From: Desertibaculum subflavum
GTDB taxonomy: Bacteria; Pseudomonadota; Alphaproteobacteria; Ferrovibrionales; Ferrovibrionaceae
NCBI GenBank assembly: GCA_003576705.1
Contig: QOZS01000023.1
Location: forward strand, 17,169 to 81,168
Reading direction: 5' to 3'
DNA length: 64,000 nt
Shown in pieces: positions 6,630 through 15,993 of this stretch. The notes under the pieces are model-generated. The model was not told where the DNA came from, ran no database searches, and saw only the letters and a list, made by a program, of their open reading frames with translations. A program made the translations under genes and the position numbers. Positions within the stretch are counted from its first letter, which is position 1. Each line of letters begins with the position of its first letter.

Positions 6630-8989
6630 GCCGGCCTCCGTCGATCGAGCCGCAAGGCGTTGCCGACCACCACCATCGACGACGACGACATGGCGAGCGC
6701 GGCGATCAGCGGCGTGACGCCGCCGGCGACCGCGAGCGGCACCGCGACGGCGTTGTAGGCGAGCGCGAACAGCAGGTTCTGCCGGGCAATGCGGTGCGCG
6801 GCGCGGGCGGTATCGAGCAGCGACACCACGGCGCCGAGGCGCTCGCCCTGGAACACCGCGTCGGCGGCGCCGCTGGTGGCATCGGAAGCGAGCGCCGGTG
6901 CCAGCGAAGCATGTGCGGCAGCCAGCGCCGGCGCATCGTTCAGCCCGTCGCCGATCATCAGCACCCGGGCGCCGTGCTGGGCCAGGGCGGCGATGCGAGC
7001 GGCCTTGCCGGCCGGCGTCAGCCCGGCGGCCCAATCCTCGATGCCGAGCTCGGCGGCGACATGCCGGACCGTCGCCGGCCGGTCGCCGGAGAGCAGCGCC
7101 AGCCGATATCCCGAAGCCTGCAGCCGCCGTACCGTTTCGACGGCGTCCGACCGCAGGGGATCCTCGAAGCGGAATCGCACCGGCGGATGGTCGGGCCGCG
7201 CCAGCCACAGCTCCGGACCGACGGCATCGGCCCGGTCGTCGATGCCGCAGAACGCGCGCGAGCCGAGGCGGACGGCGCCGGCCTCCAGGCCAAGGCCCGG
7301 ATGCTCCGTCACGTCGGTGCGGGGATTCACGGTCGACGCCGCCTCGACCACCGCACGGCTCAAGGGATGCCGTGACACGGCGGCGATCGCCGCGGCGGCC
7401 GCGAGATCGGCGTCGGCGATGCCGTCGCGGATCAGAGTCGGGCGGCCGCGCGTCAAGGTGCCGGTCTTGTCGAACACGATGGTGTCGATCTCGGCGAGAC
7501 GTTCCAGCGCGGTCGGCGATTTCAGCAGCGTGCCCGCCCGCGCCAGCCGGCTCGCCGCCACCAGGCCCGAGGCCGGGACAGCCAGCGCGAGCGCGCAGGG
7601 ACAGGTGATGATCAGCACGGCGGCGGCGACCAGCATGGCGTCGCGCCAATCGGCGCCGGCCAGCGCGATCCAACCGATGAAGCTCGCCGCGGCGATCGCA
7701 TGCACGGTCGGCGCATAGCGCCGCGCCACGCGGTCGGCCAGCATGCGATAGGCGGCGCGGCCGCCTTCCGCCTCGGCGACCAGGCGGGCGATTTCGGCGA
7801 CCAGCGTGCGCTCGCCCTTGGCGGTCACCTCGACCGCGATCGGCGGACCGAGGTTGACCGTGCCGGCATGCAGCAGGGCGCCGCGCCGGACGGTGCGGGG
7901 CATCGCCTCGCCGGTGAGGAGCGAGGTATCGATCAGCGTCGCCTCGCTGACCAGCACGCCGTCTGCCGGCAAGCGATCGCCGCTGGCGACCTGCATGCGG
8001 TCGCCGGTCGACAGGGCCGCCGGCGTCACCGTCTCCAGGCGCCCGTCGGCGCGGATCACCTGGGCCGGCACCCGCGACAAGGCGAGGAAATGCGCCACGC
8101 CGGACCGCGCGCGTCCGCGCACGCGCCGGTCGAGATAGCGGCCGACAAGCAGGAAGAACACCAGCATGGTGGCCGATTCGAAATAGGCATGCGCGCCGCC
8201 CAGCGCCGTCTCGTGGAGGCTGACCAGGGCCGTCAGGGTGATGCCGATGGTGATCGGCACGTCCATGTTGGCGTGGCCGGCGCGGATCGCCGACCAGGCC
8301 GACCGCGCGAAGGGGCGGCCGGCATAGAGCAGCGCCGGCAGCGCGATGGCCGCGGAGATCCAGTGCAGGAGATCGCGCGTCGCCGCGCCCATCTCGCCGG
8401 CGGCGCCGGCCCAGACCGCGACCGACAGCAGCATCACATTGGCGGCGGCGAAGCCCGCCACCAGCATGGCGCGCAGCAGCCCGGCCGTCTCGTCGCCGAT
8501 GGCGCGCGCATCGTCGGCGGCGATCGGCGCGACGCGGTAGCCGAGCGCGGCGATACGGCGGGCCAGACGGTCGGCGACCTCGCGCCGGCCGGTCCAGGCG
8601 AGCGACAGCCGGCCGGTGGTCGCGTTCAGACGCGCCCGGATTACTTCCGGCTCGCGCCCCAGGACGGATTCGACGAGCCAGACGCAGGCGGCGCAATGCA
8701 GGCCGTGCACCGCGAGCTCGATGCGGTACTGGTTGTCGCCGCAGGCTTCGGCATAGGCGGCCGGCTCGATCACATCGACCTTGTCGGGGCGCGGCGGCGG
8801 CCGCGAGGGATCGAGCGTGCGGCGCAGGTAATAGGAATCCAGGTCAAGCTCGCGGACGATGGCATAAGCCGCTTCGCAGCCCCCACAGCAGAACCGGGCG
8901 CCCGCGGGGGCGGTGGCGCCGCAATGGGCGCAGCATGCCTGGGTCGCGGCGACGGATGGCGGCAGTTGCAGGGCGACGGCGGCGGTCAT
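6626..8989 (-). CDS. ccoI: CcoI/FixI copper-transporting P1B-type ATPase
   Basis: The 787-residue protein starts with a zinc-ribbon-like CAHCG...CCGGC segment typical of this subfamily. A heavy-metal domain with GLHCAACVW follows at about residue 90. Membrane helices and the actuator TGE (LLTGEAMP) come next, then the CPC metal-site motif (TCPCALALAVP), the phosphorylation site DKTGTLT and the GDGLNDAPAL hinge. CcoI exports copper towards the periplasm for the CuB centre of the cbb3 oxidase. The ATG at 8989 overlaps ccoH by 4 bases; a longer open frame upstream is an antisense shadow. Confidence 0.95.
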   Translation of the reverse strand: MTAAVALQLPPSVAATQACCAHCGATAPAGARFCCGGCEAAYAIVRELDLDSYYLRRTLDPSRPPPRPDKVDVIEPAAYAEACGDNQYRIELAVHGLHCAACVWLVESVLGREPEVIRARLNATTGRLSLAWTGRREVADRLARRIAALGYRVAPIAADDARAIGDETAGLLRAMLVAGFAAANVMLLSVAVWAGAAGEMGAATRDLLHWISAAIALPALLYAGRPFARSAWSAIRAGHANMDVPITIGITLTALVSLHETALGGAHAYFESATMLVFFLLVGRYLDRRVRGRARSGVAHFLALSRVPAQVIRADGRLETVTPAALSTGDRMQVASGDRLPADGVLVSEATLIDTSLLTGEAMPRTVRRGALLHAGTVNLGPPIAVEVTAKGERTLVAEIARLVAEAEGGRAAYRMLADRVARRYAPTVHAIAAASFIGWIALAGADWRDAMLVAAAVLIITCPCALALAVPASGLVAASRLARAGTLLKSPTALERLAEIDTIVFDKTGTLTRGRPTLIRDGIADADLAAAAAIAAVSRHPLSRAVVEAASTVNPRTDVTEHPGLGLEAGAVRLGSRAFCGIDDRADAVGPELWLARPDHPPVRFRFEDPLRSDAVETVRRLQASGYRLALLSGDRPATVRHVAAELGIEDWAAGLTPAGKAARIAALAQHGARVLMIGDGLNDAPALAAAHASLAPALASDATSGAADAVFQGERLGAVVSLLDTARAAHRIARQNLLFALAYNAVAVPLAVAGGVTPLIAALAMSSSSMVVVGNALRLDRRRPA

Positions 8990-9495
8990 GGCACGACGAA
9001 GCGGAAGCGCAGCTGGTGGCGCCGGGTGCCGGCAGCGGCGGTGACGGCCGCTTCGCGCTGGCCCGGATGCGCGAACTCGACTTTGGCGCGGTACCAGCCC
9101 TCGCCCTGGTAGTGCAGCGGCACGTCGACCGCCGATTCGGGGCGCAACGGGCTTTCGATCGACGCGACGACCTGCAGATCGCCGAGCGCCCGGCCCGTCT
9201 TGTCGAGATAGCGCACGGCGATTTCGCGGTTCGCCGCGCGGTAGGCCGTGGTGGTCGACCAGCCGAGCGCGGCCTGCGCCTCTTCCTGGCGCAAGGTCGC
9301 CTCGTAGGCGAGACCCTTGAGATAGGGTTTCTCCACCACCAGGCCGGAAAAGGTGCGCGTCGCGAAGGCGATCAGCACGCCGTTGACGGCGATCACGACA
9401 ACGAAGGCAGCGACGAAGGCCCAGGGCACCCAGAAGAGGGGAGGGCGCCGGCCCTTGGCTGCCGGTGCGACGGCGCCGGGACGCATGGCTGTCAT
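8986..9495 (-). CDS. ccoH: CcoH/FixH cbb3 oxidase assembly protein
   Basis: The protein has 169 residues, with a cytoplasmic start, one membrane helix at about 20-46 and a periplasmic FixH domain. YLKGLAYEATLRQEEAQAALGW fits the conserved Y..G...... pattern of the family. FixH/CcoH is needed for stable assembly of the oxidase. The ATG at 9495 overlaps the ccoG stop (ATGA); a second ATG at 9486 is possible. The gene lies between ccoG and ccoI as in rhizobia. Confidence 0.93.
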   Translation of the reverse strand: MTAMRPGAVAPAAKGRRPPLFWVPWAFVAAFVVVIAVNGVLIAFATRTFSGLVVEKPYLKGLAYEATLRQEEAQAALGWSTTTAYRAANREIAVRYLDKTGRALGDLQVVASIESPLRPESAVDVPLHYQGEGWYRAKVEFAHPGQREAAVTAAAGTRRHQLRFRFVVP

Positions 9496-10994
9496 CGTCC
9501 TGGCCCCGCAAACACCGTCTCGGTCCGCGCGATCGTCTCGCCCTTCTCGTCCTTCATGACGAAGGTGACGGGATTCTGCTCGCCGGAAAGGCTCGATCGC
9601 GGAGCACGGACATGGACATAGTAGGTCGCGACGGCATCCGGCCGGGCTTCGATCTCGAGCGTGGGGGCGCCGGCGACGGTTGCGCCGCCGAACGTCATGG
9701 TGGCACCCGCGAGGCCTTCCACCGTGAGATTGAAATCCGCGCCGTCGCGCGACTTGTTCAGCACCTTGACGGTGTAGCCGTTGCGGATGTCGCCGTCGCT
9801 GAGGGCGACGAAGATCGGCATGCGATCCTTCAGCACATGCAGCTCGGTGATCGGCCGGAACACCAGGGCCGCCGTCATGGCAAGGCAAGCGACGATCAGC
9901 ACCGCGGCGTAGATGATGGTGCGGGGGCGGATCAGCCGATAGTGCCAGGGCTCGCCGCGCGCCCGCGCCGCCTCGCCGGCGAGAGTCGCGAAGGCGATCA
10001 GGCCGGTCGGGCGGCCCACCTTGCGCATCACCTCGTCGCAGGCATCAATACAGAGCCCGCAATTGATGCATTCCAGCTGCTGCCCGTCGCGGATGTCGAT
10101 GCCGGTCGGGCAGACATGCACGCAGCCGCGGCAATCCACGCAGTCACCGCGGCCGTCCCAGCTGTCGCCCTGCTTGTGCTTGCCGCGCGGCTCGCCACGC
10201 CAGGCGCGATAGGTGACGGCCAGGGTCTGCTCGTCCTGCATCGCCGCCTGGAACCGCGGCCAGGGGCACATATAGGTGCAGACCTGCTCGCGAGCCCAGC
10301 CGGCGAGCACGTAGGTCGTCGCCGTGAACAGGCCGACGAAGAAATAGACCTCGACCGACGATCGGCCGGTGAACAGCTCCACCAGCACGGTCGGCGCGTC
10401 TTTGAAGTAGAGCACCCAGGCGCCGCCCGTCGCCGCGGCGATGGCGAGCCAGGCGCCGTGCTTGACCGTCTTGAGGATGACCTTCGCCGCCGAGATCGGC
10501 GACTGGTCGCGTTTCATTCGCGTGTTGCGGTCGCCCTCGATCAGCCGCTCGACCAGCATGAACAGATCCGTCCAGACCGTCTGCGGGCAGGCATAGCCGC
10601 ACCAGACGCGCCCGAGCAGGCTGGTCACCAGAAACAGCGTTACCGCGCCGAGCACCAGCAGGCCGGTGAGGAGGTAGACCTCCTGCGGCCAGATCTCGAC
10701 CATGAAGAAATAGGCACGCCGGCCCGGCATATCGATCAGCACGGCCTGATCCGGCGCCGTCGGCCCGCGGTCCCAACGGAGCCAGGGCAGCAGGTAGTAG
10801 ACCGCGAGGCAGAAGCCGAGCAGCGCCCACTTCACGCGACGATAGGCGCCGCGCACCCGCCGCGGATAGACGCGCACCCGCTCGGCGTAGAGCGACGTGG
10901 ACGCGGCGGGGATGGGCTCCGCCTTGCGCGCCGCGCGTACGAGGGGGGGATCCGCGTTCACGGGCCTGGCCTTACTTTCCGCCGCCGAGTCCAT
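9492..10994 (-). CDS. ccoG: CcoG/FixG cbb3 oxidase accessory protein with two [4Fe-4S] motifs
   Basis: The 500-residue membrane protein has about five hydrophobic segments. A ferredoxin-type region near residues 280-330 contains two cysteine clusters (CVDCRGCVHVCP and CINCGLCIDAC). CGYACPQTVW and CTYMCPWPRFQ in the membrane part are the NapH/RdxA-like signature. The C-terminal Ig-like domain is periplasmic. CcoG acts as a cupric reductase in oxidase assembly in the cases studied. Its start overlaps the 3' end of ccoP by 23 bases, suggesting tight coupling. Confidence 0.95.
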   Translation of the reverse strand: MDSAAESKARPVNADPPLVRAARKAEPIPAASTSLYAERVRVYPRRVRGAYRRVKWALLGFCLAVYYLLPWLRWDRGPTAPDQAVLIDMPGRRAYFFMVEIWPQEVYLLTGLLVLGAVTLFLVTSLLGRVWCGYACPQTVWTDLFMLVERLIEGDRNTRMKRDQSPISAAKVILKTVKHGAWLAIAAATGGAWVLYFKDAPTVLVELFTGRSSVEVYFFVGLFTATTYVLAGWAREQVCTYMCPWPRFQAAMQDEQTLAVTYRAWRGEPRGKHKQGDSWDGRGDCVDCRGCVHVCPTGIDIRDGQQLECINCGLCIDACDEVMRKVGRPTGLIAFATLAGEAARARGEPWHYRLIRPRTIIYAAVLIVACLAMTAALVFRPITELHVLKDRMPIFVALSDGDIRNGYTVKVLNKSRDGADFNLTVEGLAGATMTFGGATVAGAPTLEIEARPDAVATYYVHVRAPRSSLSGEQNPVTFVMKDEKGETIARTETVFAGPGR

Positions 10995-11841
10995 GCACGT
11001 AGACCGCCAGCATCTTGATGGTGGCCTCGTCCAGGCGCTCGCCCCAGGACGGCATCATTCCGGCGCGCGCGCTGGCGATGCTTTCGGTCACCGACTTGAG
11101 GTCGCCGCCATAGAGCCAGATTCCGTCGCTGAGCCGCGGCGCGCCGACCTCCGGATTGCCGACGCCCTTCTCGCCGTGGCAGGCGACGCATTGCTCGGCG
11201 TAGATCGGCGCTCCCCGGCCGGCCGCCGCCGCGTCGTGCTTCGCGCCGGACAACGACAGGACATAATTCGCCACGTCGTCGATCTCGTTGCGCTTCAGCA
11301 TGCCGTCGAGGCCGAAGCGGGGCATGGCATTCTGGCGTGTATCGGCATCGGCGCTGCGCACGCCGTGGCGGATCGTCTGGATGATCTCTTCGACCTTGCC
11401 GCCCCAGATCCAGTCGTCGTCGGCGAGATTCGGGTAGCCCTTGGCGCCGGCGCCGCCGACCTGGTGACAGCCGGCGCAATTGTTGTTGAAGGCGATGCGG
11501 CCGCCGGTGCTGGCGAATGTATAGAGTTGCGGATCGGCCTTGATGTCGTCGAGGCTGGCCTGGCCGATGCGCGTGACATAGGGAGCATGCTGCTGCTGCG
11601 CCGCCGCCAGGTCATTGGCGACGTCGATCCGCTGGTCATAACCCAGCGTGCCGGCGAAATAGCCGCGGATGCCGGGGATGGACGGATAGAGCACGTAATA
11701 GACCAGCGAGAAGGCGATGGTGGCGTAGAAGGTGTAGATCCACCATTTCGGCAGCGGCGTGTTCAGCTCCTTGATGCCGTCCCATTCGTGTCCGGTCGTC
11801 TCGGTGCCGGTGACGGAGTCTTTCTCGATCTTGGTCGGCAT
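10972..11841 (-). CDS. ccoP: Cytochrome c oxidase cbb3 subunit III, dihaem
   Basis: At 289 residues it has the usual length for CcoP. One membrane helix (about 33-52) is preceded by the family start HEWDGIKELNTPLPKWW. Two c-type haem sites follow: CAGCH at 122-126 and CVACH at 208-212. Methionines in NAMPRFG and GMMPSWG are the probable axial ligands. CcoP passes electrons from the cytochrome c pool to CcoO. It is encoded 3 bases after ccoQ. Confidence 0.96.
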   Translation of the reverse strand: MPTKIEKDSVTGTETTGHEWDGIKELNTPLPKWWIYTFYATIAFSLVYYVLYPSIPGIRGYFAGTLGYDQRIDVANDLAAAQQQHAPYVTRIGQASLDDIKADPQLYTFASTGGRIAFNNNCAGCHQVGGAGAKGYPNLADDDWIWGGKVEEIIQTIRHGVRSADADTRQNAMPRFGLDGMLKRNEIDDVANYVLSLSGAKHDAAAAGRGAPIYAEQCVACHGEKGVGNPEVGAPRLSDGIWLYGGDLKSVTESIASARAGMMPSWGERLDEATIKMLAVYVHGLGGGK

Positions 11842-11844
11842 GGA

Positions 11845-12018
11845 TCACTCCTTGGGTGCGCGGCGCGCCAGACCGTCGTCCAGCGGGATCCGCGCCAGCG
11901 CTTCGAGATGGCCCTTACGGGAGGGCCACAGCGCGCGCGCGACGACGAAGGCGAACAGTGCGAAGAACCACACCGTCCACATCGACTTGAAGAAGGGCAG
12001 CAGCGACTGCAGCGTCAT
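11845..12018 (-). CDS. ccoQ: Cytochrome c oxidase cbb3 subunit IV (CcoQ/FixQ)
   Basis: This short gene encodes 57 residues: one membrane helix (about 12-30, WTVWFFALFAFVVARALW) and a charged cytoplasmic tail. The arrangement FFKSMWTVWF followed by ALWP..K matches CcoQ. CcoQ stabilises the link between CcoP and the CcoNO core in some species. It lies 9 bases after ccoO and 3 bases before ccoP, exactly where ccoQ is expected. Confidence 0.93.
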   Translation of the reverse strand: MTLQSLLPFFKSMWTVWFFALFAFVVARALWPSRKGHLEALARIPLDDGLARRAPKE

Positions 12019-12027
12019 CGGTGCCTC

Positions 12028-12753
12028 CTACTGCTTCAGGTCGGCGGGCTTGACGTCGGTGAATTTCACCAGCGTGCCCATCATCTGCAGATAGGCGACC
12101 AGCGCATCCATCTCGGTCACCCGCGCCCGATTGCCATCGAAATCGGCGATCACCGCCTTCGGATAGCGGGCGGCCAGGCCGGCGGTGTCGGCCTCCGGAT
12201 CGGTTTGTGCCGTCAGATCGGCCTTGGCATTGGCGGCCATCTCGTCGGAATAGGGAACGCCGATCACCTGCTGCGCCTTCAGCGTCTTCTCGATGCGGCG
12301 GTAGTCGAGCGGCCGTTCGAGCAGGAAGCCGTAAGCCGGCATGATCGATTCCGGCACCACCGATTTCGGCTGCACCAGATGGGCGACATGCCATTCGTTG
12401 GAGTACTTGCCGCCGACGCGGGCGAGATCGGGTCCGGTGCGCTTCGACCCCCATTGGAAGGGATGGTCGTACATGCTCTCGGCCGCCAGGCTGTAGTGGC
12501 CGTAGCGCTCGACCTCGTCGCGCATCGGGCGGATCTGCTGGCTGTGGCAGAGATAGCAGCCCTCGCGGATGTAGATGTCGCGCCCCATCAGCTCGAGCGG
12601 CGAGTAGGGGCGCATGCCGCTGACCCGCTCGATCGTCGTCTCGATGGTGAAGAGCGGGACCAGCTCGACGATGCCGCCGATGGCGACCGTCACCAGCGTG
12701 GCGCCGGCAAGCACCAGCGTCTTGGTCTCGAAGATGGCGTGGCTGAACCGCAT
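12028..12753 (-). CDS. ccoO: Cytochrome c oxidase cbb3 subunit II, monohaem
   Basis: Translation from the ATG at 12753 gives 241 residues. That start is chosen because GAGGAGG lies six bases upstream; a GTG at 12768 would overlap both this site and the ccoN stop. One membrane helix near the N-terminus is followed by the haem c motif CYLCH (66-70) with SQQIRPM behind it, the CcoO signature. A probable Met ligand lies in SIMPAYGFL. The subunit accepts electrons from CcoP and passes them to CcoN. Confidence 0.95.
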   Translation of the reverse strand: MRFSHAIFETKTLVLAGATLVTVAIGGIVELVPLFTIETTIERVSGMRPYSPLELMGRDIYIREGCYLCHSQQIRPMRDEVERYGHYSLAAESMYDHPFQWGSKRTGPDLARVGGKYSNEWHVAHLVQPKSVVPESIMPAYGFLLERPLDYRRIEKTLKAQQVIGVPYSDEMAANAKADLTAQTDPEADTAGLAARYPKAVIADFDGNRARVTEMDALVAYLQMMGTLVKFTDVKPADLKQ

Positions 12754-12764
12754 TTGCGTCCTCC

Positions 12765-14228
12765 TCACTCGGCAGGGCGCAAGGCGAGGGCGACGGGCCG
12801 GGCCTCCACCCGTTCGTCACCGCGCGCGGTTCGCCAGAGGTTGTAGACCATGATCAGCGCGCCCGCGAGGAACAGCACCCCGCCCATCGCCCGGATCACA
12901 TAGAAGGGATGCATGGCGACGACGGTTTCGACGAAGGCGTATTGCAGGAAGCCGAGCTCGTCATAGGCCCGCCACATCAGGCCCTGCATGATGCCGGAGA
13001 CCCACATGGCGGTGATGTAGAGGACGATGCCGAGGGTCGCGATCCAGAAGTGCCAGGCGACCAGGCGGTCGGAGTAGAGCCGCGCGCGGCGCCACATCAC
13101 CGGCACCATGTAATAGAGCGCGCCGAAGCTGATGAAGGCGACCCAGCCGAGCGCGCCGGAATGCACATGGCCGATCGTCCAGTCGGTGTAGTGCGACAGC
13201 GAGTTGACCTGGCGGATCGACATGACCGGCCCCTCGAAGGTCGACATGCCGTAGAAGCCGACCGCGGTGACCGAGAAGCGGAGCGAGGGAACGGTGCGGA
13301 GCTTGTCCCAGGCGCCCGACAGCGTCATCAGGCCGTTGATCATGCCGCCCCAGGAGGGCATCCACAGCATGATCGAGAAGGTCATGCCGAGCGTCTGTGC
13401 CCAGTCGGGCAGCGCCGTGTAGTGCAGGTGGTGCGGGCCGGCCCAGATGTAGAGGAAGACCAGGGCCCAGAAATGGATGATGGAGAGCCGGTAGGAATAG
13501 ACCGGCCGCTCCGCTGCCTTCGGAATGAAGTAGTACATCATCCCGAGGAAGCCCGCGGTCAGGAAGAAGCCGACCGCGTTGTGGCCGTACCACCACTGGA
13601 TCAGCGCGTCCTGCACGCCGGAAAAGACGGAGTAGCTGCGCGCGCCCGTCCACGACACCGGAATCGCCAAATTGTTGACGATGTGCAGCATCGCGACGGT
13701 GATGATGAAGGCGAGGTAGAACCAGTTGGCGACGTAGATGTGGTCTTCCCGCCGGGTCATCAGCGTGCCGGCATAGACCACGAGATAGACCACCCAGACG
13801 AGCGTCAGCCAGAGGTCGAGATACCATTCGGGCTCGGCGTATTCCTTGCTCTGGCTGTAGCCGAGTACATAGGAGAGCGCCGCCATCACGATGAAGAAGT
13901 TGTAGCCCCAGAACACGAACCAGGCGGGCGTCGCGCCGCCGAACAGGCGCTGATGGCAGGTCCGCTGCACGACCAGGAACGAGGTGGCGATCAGCGCATT
14001 GCCGCCGAAGGCGAAGATCGCGGCGGATGTGTGCACGGGACGAAGGCGGCCGAAGGTGGTCCATTCAAGGCCGAGATTGAGCTCCGGGAAGGCCAGCTGC
14101 AGCGCGATGTAGACGCCGACGGCGAAGGCGACCACGCCCCAGAAGGCGGTTGCGATCAGCCCGGCGCGGATGACGTCTTCGACGTAATCCTCCCGAACTG
14201 CCGGGATAGTGGCGGTCGCGACGGTCAT
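12765..14228 (-). CDS. ccoN: Cytochrome c oxidase cbb3 subunit I (catalytic)
   Basis: The 487-residue protein has about twelve hydrophobic helices. Histidine ligands are visible: [15 protein letters not shown] (low-spin haem b), [10 protein letters not shown] and GPHHLHY (CuB), and [10 protein letters not shown] (haem ligands). With no K- or D-channel motif of A-type oxidases, it fits the cbb3 class, which reduces oxygen at very low concentrations. The ATG at 14228, with GGGGAAG upstream, is preferred over longer starts because those would run into the FNR-type box at 14293. It is the first gene of ccoNOQPGHIS. Confidence 0.97.
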   Translation of the reverse strand: MTVATATIPAVREDYVEDVIRAGLIATAFWGVVAFAVGVYIALQLAFPELNLGLEWTTFGRLRPVHTSAAIFAFGGNALIATSFLVVQRTCHQRLFGGATPAWFVFWGYNFFIVMAALSYVLGYSQSKEYAEPEWYLDLWLTLVWVVYLVVYAGTLMTRREDHIYVANWFYLAFIITVAMLHIVNNLAIPVSWTGARSYSVFSGVQDALIQWWYGHNAVGFFLTAGFLGMMYYFIPKAAERPVYSYRLSIIHFWALVFLYIWAGPHHLHYTALPDWAQTLGMTFSIMLWMPSWGGMINGLMTLSGAWDKLRTVPSLRFSVTAVGFYGMSTFEGPVMSIRQVNSLSHYTDWTIGHVHSGALGWVAFISFGALYYMVPVMWRRARLYSDRLVAWHFWIATLGIVLYITAMWVSGIMQGLMWRAYDELGFLQYAFVETVVAMHPFYVIRAMGGVLFLAGALIMVYNLWRTARGDERVEARPVALALRPAE

Positions 14229-14292
14229 GGCTGATACTTCCCCACGCGGCTTCTGGCGGTGCTGCATCCTGGCGTGGGGGCCGCCGAAAACA

Positions 14293-14306
14293 TTGACCAA
14301 GGTCAA
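14293..14306. promoter_or_regulatory. FNR/FixK-type box between ccoN and the DUF2189 gene
   Basis: The 14-base sequence TTGACCAAGGTCAA is a perfect palindrome and fits the anaerobox TTGAY-N4-RTCAA. Its centre is about 71 bases upstream of the ccoN ATG and about 82 bases upstream of the divergent DUF2189 ATG. For class II activation with the box at -41.5, both transcripts would have short leaders. FixK/FNR control of ccoNOQP is well established in alphaproteobacteria; its use here is inferred. Confidence 0.8.
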
Positions 14307-14381
14307 GGCGGATCACAGCCAGGACGGAAGAATCCGCGTGGAAGTTCCGGCATTTTTTCGATGCTGTGGGCGGAGGAAACG

Positions 14382-15158
14382 ATGGCTGAGCTGCGGTCGT
14401 TGGATGACCTAGGCCGTTTGGTCGAGGGCAGTGTCATGGCGCCGGACCGGCCCTGGGCCTGGCTGGCCGCGGGTTGGCGCGATTTCGCCCGCGCGCCGAC
14501 CGTGGGGCTGCTCTACGGCCTCGGGATCGTGGCGGCCAGCTGGCTCCTCGTGCTGGCACTGCACCGCTACGACATGGCGTTCCTCGTTTTGCCGGCGACC
14601 GCCGGCTTTTTCCTCATCGCGCCGCTTCTGGCCGCCGGCATTTACGAGACCAGCCGCCGACTGGAGCTGGGGGCGCGGGTCGACCTCGGCACGGCGCTGC
14701 TGGCCTGGCGTGTGCCCGGGCAGCTGACCCTGATGGGGGTGGTGTTGCTGTTGCTGCATCTTGTGTGGATCCGCGTCGCACTGCTGCTGTTCGCACTGTT
14801 CTTCCCTGGCAAGAGCACCGCGCTGCCGGATCTGGTCCAGCTGCTGTTGTTTTCGCCGCAGTCCCTGCCGTTCCTGGTGACCGGCACGATCATCGGGTTG
14901 GCCTTCGCCCTCGTTGCCTTCGCCATCGCCGCGATCTCGATTCCGATGCTGATCGACCGCGAGGTCGACGTCGTGACGGCGATCGTGACCAGCGTCCTGG
15001 CGGTGACACGGCATCGCCGGGCCTTGGCGCTCTGGGCCGGCCTGATCGTCGTGTTCACGGCGGCGGGGCTGGCGACCTTGTTCATCGGCCTGGCCCTGGT
15101 CGTGCCGCTGATCGGGCACGCCACCTGGCACGCCTATCGCGACCTGGTGCCGGATTGA
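14382..15158 (+). CDS. DUF2189 family membrane protein
   Basis: The predicted protein of 258 residues has about six hydrophobic helices. It carries the DUF2189 features: an N-terminal W..AGW.DF segment (WAWLAAGWRDFARAP), GFFLIAPLLAAGIYETSRRLE and a C-terminal VPLIGHATWHAYRDL. The ATG at 14382 follows GGAGGAAAC; longer starts would include the FNR-type box. The function of the family is unknown, but members often sit beside cbb3 oxidase genes. It is divergent from ccoN and shares its regulatory region; the next gene starts within its last codons. Confidence 0.85.
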   Translation: MAELRSLDDLGRLVEGSVMAPDRPWAWLAAGWRDFARAPTVGLLYGLGIVAASWLLVLALHRYDMAFLVLPATAGFFLIAPLLAAGIYETSRRLELGARVDLGTALLAWRVPGQLTLMGVVLLLLHLVWIRVALLLFALFFPGKSTALPDLVQLLLFSPQSLPFLVTGTIIGLAFALVAFAIAAISIPMLIDREVDVVTAIVTSVLAVTRHRRALALWAGLIVVFTAAGLATLFIGLALVVPLIGHATWHAYRDLVPD

Positions 15159-15898
15159 CCTCGACCCATCCGGTCGGCGACCTGCTGCCCGCCTGGCTGG
15201 CGACGGCCGAGCCCGCGGTCGCCATACCGGTCGCGCTGTTCCTGTTCGGCCTTGCCGGCGGCTTCGCGCATTGCGCCGGCATGTGCGCGCCCTTCGTCTT
15301 CGCCCAGGTCGGTGCCCGCCTCGCCGACCGCCCGCTGAGCGCTGCCGGCGGCCTGGTCCGCCTCGGGGCCGGTCTTCTCCCCGCCTACCATCTGGGCCGC
15401 GCGCTGACCTATACGGCGCTCGGAGCCGTCGCCGGTGCCGTCGGCGAGGCGGTTTCCGAATGGAGCGGCGCACGGCTTGCGGTGCCGCTGGGGCTCGGTC
15501 TCGCTGCGCTGGTTTTCGCCGGCGTAGCTCTGGCAGGTTCGGGCTTCGGTGTCGGTCGGCTCGGCGGTCTGCTGGCCAGGGCGGCACAACCGCTGCTGCG
15601 CCAGGCAGGCCGGCCGCGCGGGTCTTTCGCGCTGGGGTTGCTGTTGGGCCTGCTGCCTTGCCATCTGATCTATGCCGGGCTGGCGGTGGCCGCAACCCGC
15701 GCCTCCGCCCTGCAAGGGGGGATCGCCATGCTGGCCTTCGTGGCCGGCACGATGGTGGGGCTGTCGGCGCTGGGCATCGCCGGGGTCGCCGCCGGGCGTC
15801 GGTTCCGAGGCCTGTCCCGCCGGCTTCTCCCCGTCGCCGGGCTTGCCAACGCCGTTATTCTCGGCCTGCTCGCCTATCGCGCCGCCTGGCCGGCCTGA
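15155..15898 (+). CDS. Sulfite exporter TauE/SafE-like (DsbD_2-type) membrane protein
   Basis: The 247-residue protein has about six membrane helices. The motif GLAGGFAHCAGMCAPFVF near the N-terminus and GLLLGLLPCHLIYAG in the middle are typical of the DsbD_2/SafE-like proteins found beside cbb3 genes, where a role in copper or thiol handling has been proposed. No ATG or GTG suits the start. An in-frame TTG at 15155 overlaps the upstream stop (TTGA) and fits translational coupling with the DUF2189 gene. The true substrate is unknown. Confidence 0.8.
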   Translation: MTSTHPVGDLLPAWLATAEPAVAIPVALFLFGLAGGFAHCAGMCAPFVFAQVGARLADRPLSAAGGLVRLGAGLLPAYHLGRALTYTALGAVAGAVGEAVSEWSGARLAVPLGLGLAALVFAGVALAGSGFGVGRLGGLLARAAQPLLRQAGRPRGSFALGLLLGLLPCHLIYAGLAVAATRASALQGGIAMLAFVAGTMVGLSALGIAGVAAGRRFRGLSRRLLPVAGLANAVILGLLAYRAAWPA

Positions 15899-15923
15899 CG
15901 CGCCCACCAACCCTCACGCCGGC

Positions 15924-15952
15924 TTGTTGCGCGGGGGTATGACGGCTATCTT
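15924..15952 (+). promoter_or_regulatory. Possible sigma-70 promoter of leuCDB
   Basis: TTGTTG and TATCTT are separated by 17 bases; transcription would begin near 15959, about 35 bases before leuC. The leader is too short for a leucine leader peptide and attenuator. Prediction is by eye only. Confidence 0.35.
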
Positions 15953-15993
15953 CCCGGCCTTCCATTGAAAGCGGGTTTTCGGGAACCGGCGTC

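Noticed and set aside
14229..14306. Longer start for ccoN
   Set aside because: It would place the FNR-type box inside the coding sequence; the ATG at 14228 has a good ribosome site and the family N-terminus.
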